From the NCBI RefSeq assembly GCF_903642285.1, contig NZ_CAHJWJ010000011.1, positions 1-64,000 of the forward strand: a stretch of DNA of 64,000 bases. The letters are read 5' to 3'. Below the pieces are notes generated by a model. That model worked only from the letters and a program-made list of their open reading frames with translations, had not been told where the DNA came from and made no database searches. The position numbers and the translations under genes were made by a program. This document shows positions 59,821 through 64,000 of this stretch, one piece after another. The DNA comes from Sphingomonas bacterium. Lineage in GTDB: Bacteria; Pseudomonadota; Alphaproteobacteria; Sphingomonadales; Sphingomonadaceae. Every line of letters begins with the position of its first letter. Position 1 is the first letter of the stretch.

Positions 59821-61995
59821 ATGACCTCGCTGGAATTATGGGGCGGCCTCGAATATACGGTCAATCGTACGCATAGCGGGTATGTGGACCAGACGCGGTT
59901 GAGCGGTCACCATGATCGCGACGACGATCTGGACCTGTTTGCCGAGCTCGGCCTGCGTGCACTTCGCTATCCTGTGATATGGGAAAGGATCGCTCCCGAC
60001 GGGCCGGGAAGCGCCGATTGGCGCTGGACGGATCGGCGATTGACGGGTCTGCGCGATCGCGGCGTCCGCCCGATCGCCGGGCTGGTCCATCATGGCAGCG
60101 GACCTTCGCATACCAGTCTGATCGACGACGGTTTTGCTCCCGCGCTCGCGCAGTTCGCGGGGCGGGTCGCTGAACGGTATGATTGGATCGAAGATTGGAC
60201 GCCGATCAACGAACCGCTGACGACGGCGCGCTTTTCCGGGCTCTACGGCCTTTGGTATCCGCATCACCGAACAGAACGGTCGTTCTGGCACATGCTCGTC
60301 AACCAGGTCGATGCGGTGCGGCTGTCGATGAAGGCGATCCGGCGCGTGGTTCCCACCGCTCGCCTCATCCAGACCGATGACGTCGGGCGGACCTATTCGA
60401 CGCTTCACCTCGCCGAACAGGCTGCCTTCGACAATCTGCGCCGCTGGGCCGGATGGGATCTGCTGTTCGGGCGGGTGACGCGGCATCATCCGCTATGGCT
60501 GCGCCTATCGCGCCATGGCCTCGGCGAACGGCTGGCGCAGATCGCCGACGATCCGTCGCCCCCCGACATCATCGGGGTCAACCACTATCTGACCAGCGAC
60601 CGGTTTCTCGATCATCGGCTCCAGCGGTACGACGCGCGGACCTATGGGGGGAACGGCAAGCTGCGCTATGCCGATACCGAAGCCATCCGTGTCCTGACCC
60701 CGGCACCGGCGGGCCTGACCAACGCGCTTCGCGAAACATGGGATCGCTACAAGGTGCCGCTCGCCATTACGGAGGTACATAACGGCTGCACGCGCGACGA
60801 ACAACTGCGCTGGGCGGCGGACACTTGGGACGAGGCCGTAGCGCTGAAGGCGGACGGCATCGATATCCGCGCGGTCACGGCATGGTCACTGCTTGGCAGC
60901 CACGGGTGGAACACCTTGCTGACCAGGCCCGGCAAATACGAACCCGGTGTCTACGAGGTCGTGGGCGACCGGCCTCGCCCGACCGCGCTGGCGGCGTTGT
61001 GGAAGGGATTGCCCCATGATGCGCCCCGGCACCCCGTATTGGCGGGTGCCGGATGGTGGCGCAGACCGGAACGGATAATCTATCCCCCTATCGTGCGCCC
61101 GGCGGGGCTTGCGACCGGCACCGGCACCGATGCCGCGCAGCCATTGTTGATCTGCGGCGCGACCGGCACTTTGGGTCAGGCCTTTGCACGCGCCTGTGCG
61201 GCCCGCGATATCGCCTGCGTCTCGACAGGGCGCGGGACGCTCGATCTCGGCCGGCCCGAGACGATTGCGGCAACGCTGGACGCGGTCCGACCCTGGGCGG
61301 TCGTCAATGCCGCCGGATGGGTCGATGTCGATTCGGCAGAGCATAATGTCGATGCCTGTTTTCGCGCGAACGCCGTCGGCGCGGTCGCGCTGTCCGAAGC
61401 CTGTGCGGCGCGCGGCATCGGCGTCGTCAATTTTTCGAGCGACCTGGTGTTCGACGGCACCGCGGAACGGCCTTATGCCGAGGATGATGCGGTCGGGCCG
61501 ATCAACGTCTATGGTCGAAGCAAGGCCGCGATGGAACAGGTCTGCGCCGCCCTGCCCGGGTCGCTCGTCCTTCGCACCGCAGCGTTCTTCTCGCCCGACG
61601 ATTCCCACAATTTCGCCGCCGCCGTCGTTCGCAGCCTGTCGTCGGGCCAGCCATTCGGTGCCGCAGAGGATCATGTGGTCACCCCGACCTTCGTATCGCA
61701 TCTGGTAAGCGGCGCGCTCGACCTGCTGATCGATGGTGCCACCGGCATCTGGCACCTGACGAATGCCGAGGCGCTGAGCTGGGCGGCGTTCGCGCGCCGT
61801 ATCGCGGAGGCCTGTGCGCTCGATGCCCGTTTGGTAAAGCCGGTGACGGGGCCGTTGCCGCAATGGATCGCCCAGCGGCCCGTGTCGGTGCCGCTCGTCA
61901 GTCGACGCGGCGCGCCGCTGCCGCCGCTGAACGAAGCTATCGAAGCATTTGCGGATGGGTTGGTCCGCGCGCAATCCATTCGTCGCTGCGCGTGA
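59821..61995 (+). CDS. Fusion: family 1 glycoside hydrolase and dTDP-4-dehydrorhamnose reductase-like
   Basis: The protein has 724 residues from the ATG at 59821. Residues 1 to about 400 resemble a shortened (beta/alpha)8 family 1 glycosidase: the acid/base Glu131 in DWTPINEP, IIGVNHYLTSDRF, the nucleophile Glu318 in AITEVHNG, and AVTAWSLLGSHGWNTL. From about 442 an RmlD-like reductase follows: NAD(P) loop ICGATGTLGQAF, AVVNAAGWVDVDSAEHN, NFSSDLVFDGT and the Tyr/Lys pair in VYGRSKAAME. No signal peptide is seen. The joined activities suggest linked trimming and nucleotide-sugar chemistry. Confidence 0.87.
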   Translation: MTSLELWGGLEYTVNRTHSGYVDQTRLSGHHDRDDDLDLFAELGLRALRYPVIWERIAPDGPGSADWRWTDRRLTGLRDRGVRPIAGLVHHGSGPSHTSLIDDGFAPALAQFAGRVAERYDWIEDWTPINEPLTTARFSGLYGLWYPHHRTERSFWHMLVNQVDAVRLSMKAIRRVVPTARLIQTDDVGRTYSTLHLAEQAAFDNLRRWAGWDLLFGRVTRHHPLWLRLSRHGLGERLAQIADDPSPPDIIGVNHYLTSDRFLDHRLQRYDARTYGGNGKLRYADTEAIRVLTPAPAGLTNALRETWDRYKVPLAITEVHNGCTRDEQLRWAADTWDEAVALKADGIDIRAVTAWSLLGSHGWNTLLTRPGKYEPGVYEVVGDRPRPTALAALWKGLPHDAPRHPVLAGAGWWRRPERIIYPPIVRPAGLATGTGTDAAQPLLICGATGTLGQAFARACAARDIACVSTGRGTLDLGRPETIAATLDAVRPWAVVNAAGWVDVDSAEHNVDACFRANAVGAVALSEACAARGIGVVNFSSDLVFDGTAERPYAEDDAVGPINVYGRSKAAMEQVCAALPGSLVLRTAAFFSPDDSHNFAAAVVRSLSSGQPFGAAEDHVVTPTFVSHLVSGALDLLIDGATGIWHLTNAEALSWAAFARRIAEACALDARLVKPVTGPLPQWIAQRPVSVPLVSRRGAPLPPLNEAIEAFADGLVRAQSIRRCA

Positions 61996-62090
61996 AACCG
62001 TCCCTCGATTGATCGCTCACTGGGTCGGCATTCTCCTGCCGCCTCGGCGGGCTGTTTATGTCCCGCCGCCCGGCACGAAGCCGTTCGAAG

Positions 62091-62130
62091 TTCGCGTTCC
62101 CGTCGATTCGAACTTCGCGTTCCCGTCGAT
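62091..62130. repeat. 17-bp direct repeat downstream of the glycosidase fusion
   Basis: TTCGCGTTCCCGTCGAT occurs at 62091-62107 and again at 62114-62130. The two copies are separated by 6 bases and lie in the intergenic space between the fusion gene and the convergent DUF892 gene. Confidence 0.75.
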
Positions 62131-62164
62131 CGGGATCAGCCGGGCGTCGAGGCGACCGTACCTC

Positions 62165-62689
62165 CTACGCCTTGGCGGTGCCCGACCCATGCTCGGCATA
62201 GAGCGAGGCATAACGGCGCGTGACCATCGGCAGCGCTTCGCCGATCCACCGCGCCATGTCTTCCTCCTCGCCGAGCGATTTCCGTAGCAGCGGGGTCGCG
62301 TGGACGAAACCGCCATCCTCGGCCAGCACCAGCAACGACATGTAGCTGGCGATCTCGAAATGCTCGAACGCGTAGTTGGCGAAGCTGTTCTTCACGATCT
62401 CGTCGCCGGCGACGGTATGCGCGATCGCGGCCATGCTCCCGGAAAGGCCGAGCGCGGTGTCCTTGAGCGTCGAACCGCTGGTATCGAAGGCCGCGAGGAT
62501 CTCGTCCAGCCGCGCGATCTGGCCGTTCGTCTCCTCGATGTGGAGGCGCAGGCGGTCGGCGACCTCGGGATAATGCTCGATCCGCGCGACCTGCGGCGTC
62601 ATGATCGACAAGGCCTGATGCTCGACTGCATGCACATTGCGGAGGCCGGTGACGAAAAGCTCGCGAAGGACGTCGTGCTGTGTTGCCAT
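62165..62689 (-). CDS. DUF892/YciE-like ferritin-fold protein
   Basis: This 174-residue four-helix ferritin-like protein begins LRELFVTGLRNVHAVEHQALSIM and has YPEVADRLRLHIEETNGQIARLDEIL and FANYAFEHFEIASYMSLLVLAE. His and Glu residues are placed as for a di-iron site. YciE-type proteins are general stress proteins (osmotic, oxidative); the catalytic role is unknown. It has no signal peptide. Confidence 0.9.
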   Translation of the reverse strand: MATQHDVLRELFVTGLRNVHAVEHQALSIMTPQVARIEHYPEVADRLRLHIEETNGQIARLDEILAAFDTSGSTLKDTALGLSGSMAAIAHTVAGDEIVKNSFANYAFEHFEIASYMSLLVLAEDGGFVHATPLLRKSLGEEEDMARWIGEALPMVTRRYASLYAEHGSGTAKA

Positions 62690-62726
62690 GATAAGTTGCT
62701 CCTTGGTGTGAAGATAGGAATTCGGG

Positions 62727-63020
62727 TCACAGCGGTCGCCCGGCCTGGCACCGTTCGAGTTCGACGGGATCGTGCGTGCACGTTACGGTCACCTCGTTTC
62801 GCCGCTCGATCGATAGCGTTCGCAGCGGTTCCTGGTTCCGGACGGGACTGGCGAGGGCCGAAGCCATCAGCCGCCGATACGCGCGCGGCCCCCGCGTGCA
62901 TTTGCGCGGCGCACCACGCATTTCGTCGCGGTAGAATAGGCACCGCCGGCCTGCGGCAACCCACCGGCCATCGTCCTGGCAGACCGCGACTCCGGCATGG
63001 CCCCGGATGCAGCCCGGCAT
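62727..63020 (-). CDS. Possible small Cys-rich protein
   Basis: If it begins at the Met at 63020, this is 97 residues with six cysteines: PGCIRGHAGVAVCQDDGRW, AAGRRCLFYRDEM and a C-terminal VTCTHDPVELERCQ. Spacing of Cys and Gly is reminiscent of small exported proteins, but there is no clear signal peptide or ribosome-binding site. It may be non-coding. It lies in the 459 bases between the DUF892 gene and tRNA-Ser, which otherwise hold nothing I recognise. Confidence 0.3.
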   Translation of the reverse strand: MPGCIRGHAGVAVCQDDGRWVAAGRRCLFYRDEMRGAPRKCTRGPRAYRRLMASALASPVRNQEPLRTLSIERRNEVTVTCTHDPVELERCQAGRPL

Positions 63021-63148
63021 TGGACCAGCAGGATTTCCGGCGCAGGCCTTGCAGGCCGCGAACCGCGCCGAAGCCCAACCATGGCTCTCCCATCCGCCAG
63101 CGCATTCGTCCCGAGGAGCGCAAGCGATGACCGATTTGCCGGGCAAAT

Positions 63149-63238
<90 letters not shown>

Positions 63239-63374
63239 GCGAGGGATTTCGCGGCACCGCGAACGGGGCCGGTCGGTCGAGGGCGTGCCCCTATCGCAAG
63301 CGTTCGGGGCGTGCAAGCAGCGGCGAGGATCGCGCGGCCCGTTCACGGCTTGTGCGATGCAAAACAAGGATTAG

Positions 63375-63773
63375 ATGGGTTGCATGCCCCGTCACGATGT
63401 TACCAGTTTCAGCGCCACCGGTTCGCGCGGAGCGCTTGACGCTCCGCCGATCGCGCACGCCCGTTTCTCGATCGGTGACGTCGTTCGCCACAGGATGTTC
63501 GATTTTCGCGGCGTGATCTTCGATGTCGACCCGGTTTTCGCAAATAGCGAAGAATGGTATGAGGCGATCCCGGAGGGTATCCGTCCGAAACGGGACCAGC
63601 CCTTCTATCATCTGCTCGCCGAGAATATGGAGTCGAGCTACGTCGCCTATGTCAGCCAACAGAATCTTGTGGCCGACGAAAGCGACGAGCCGGTCGATCA
63701 TCCCGCCATATCGGGGCTGTTCACCGGCTATGCCGATGGCCGCTATCGCTTGCGGCAACAACACCGCCACTGA
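63375..63773 (+). CDS. hspQ: Heat shock protein HspQ
   Basis: This 132-residue protein has the HspQ/YccV-like domain: ARFSIGDVVRHRMFDFRGVIFDVDP, FANSEEWYEAIP, RPKRDQPFYHLLAENMESSYVAYVSQQNLV. HspQ binds hemimethylated DNA in vitro and acts as an adaptor and enhancer for Lon protease. A non-conserved 27-residue N-terminus precedes the domain. AAGGA lies 4 bases before the ATG at 63375, which favours it over the Met at 63384. Confidence 0.92.
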   Translation: MGCMPRHDVTSFSATGSRGALDAPPIAHARFSIGDVVRHRMFDFRGVIFDVDPVFANSEEWYEAIPEGIRPKRDQPFYHLLAENMESSYVAYVSQQNLVADESDEPVDHPAISGLFTGYADGRYRLRQQHRH

Positions 63774-63892
63774 GCAGGCGAACGCACGCGCGCGTGGTTG
63801 ACAAGCCGCCACTCGTCCCTTAGCCGCCACCTCTTTCCGGACGGGCTCATCCGAGTCCTGCCGGGCTATGAATTTTGAAAGTGATTAGGGCC

Positions 63893-64000
63893 ATGTTCGC
63901 AATCGTGCGCACGGGCGGCAAGCAATATCGCGTCGCCGCCGGAGACAAGATCGTCGTCGAGAAGATCGACGGCGATGCAGGCGCGTCGGTGACGCTGGGC
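63893..64000 (+). CDS. rplU: 50S ribosomal protein L21 (N-terminal part)
   Basis: Thirty-six codons are visible before the window ends. [20 protein letters not shown] is the canonical L21 start, followed by [13 protein letters not shown]21 binds 23S rRNA domain I and is normally followed by rpmA (L27) and obgE, which would lie beyond the window. A leader of about 120 bases with some dyad symmetry (CCGG...CCGGG) separates it from hspQ. Confidence 0.95.
   Translation, partial: MFAIVRTGGKQYRVAAGDKIVVEKIDGDAGASVTLG

Noticed and set aside
61996..62164. CRISPR-like repeats after the GH1-RmlD fusion
   Set aside because: There are only two copies of a 17-mer with a 6-base spacer, far too short for spacers and with no cas genes nearby.

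Overview
This window is a GC-rich chromosomal segment that looks like an alphaproteobacterium of the Sphingomonas group. The grounds are the split b/b' ATP synthase stator genes in the order atpI-atpB-atpE-b'-b, the sulfite-assimilation order cobA-DUF2849-cysI-DUF934-cysH, a large TonB-dependent receptor, small secreted proteins with a conserved VCG motif, and many intergenic palindromes of the GTCATCCCCGCGAAAG and GAGCTTGTCGAAG types. I see no phage, insertion sequence, CRISPR array or rRNA. There is one tRNA, tRNA-Ser(CGA). Genus-level placement is inference.

Layout. 1-5400: the end of clpA, a membrane GGDEF protein, a small unknown protein, and the F0 genes of ATP synthase. 5500-9310: ydbH-ynbE-ydbL, chained by ATGA overlaps. 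9450-19420: housekeeping and catabolic genes (radC, purB, astD, selO, an alpha/beta hydrolase, a GH130-like enzyme, a coniferyl-aldehyde-type dehydrogenase) and a prepilin peptidase with two unknown partners. 19506-24887: a thiolase and the assimilatory sulfite/siroheme operon. 25046-36200: dnaB, UPF0262-cdd, small secreted proteins, hom, gshB, yraN-rsmI, an LpoA-like lipoprotein, hemW and a CAP-domain lipoprotein. 36338-43117: a SYLF protein, then a complete valine-degradation set (mmsA, a tiny lipoprotein, acyl-CoA dehydrogenase, HIBYL-CoA hydrolase, enoyl-CoA hydratase, mmsB) whose genes are separated by palindromic repeats.

43246-50778: hemerythrin, then a TonB-dependent receptor bracketed by two TPR proteins that each end in a different non-haem iron oxygenase domain. 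51201-55751: a De Ley-Doudoroff-type sugar-acid locus (lactonase, IlvD/Edd dehydratase, KDGal kinase, KDPGal aldolase) with an unidentified broken reading frame beside it. 55801-64000: a DUF2252 protein; a divergent pair of fusion genes (glycosyltransferase-UDP-galactopyranose mutase, and family 1 glycoside hydrolase-dTDP-4-dehydrorhamnose reductase); a YciE-like DUF892 protein; tRNA-Ser; hspQ; and the start of rplU.

The strongest candidates for something not well described are the divergent pair of fused sugar-nucleotide/glycosyl enzymes at 57306-61995 and the receptor-plus-two-oxygenases cluster at 43780-50778. Smaller points worth a look are Shine-Dalgarno sequences built into palindromes (cysI; the hydroxylase gene), a terminator-like hairpin immediately before a TTG-started atpI, and a 5-bp tandem repeat that runs through the stop codon of the glf fusion.
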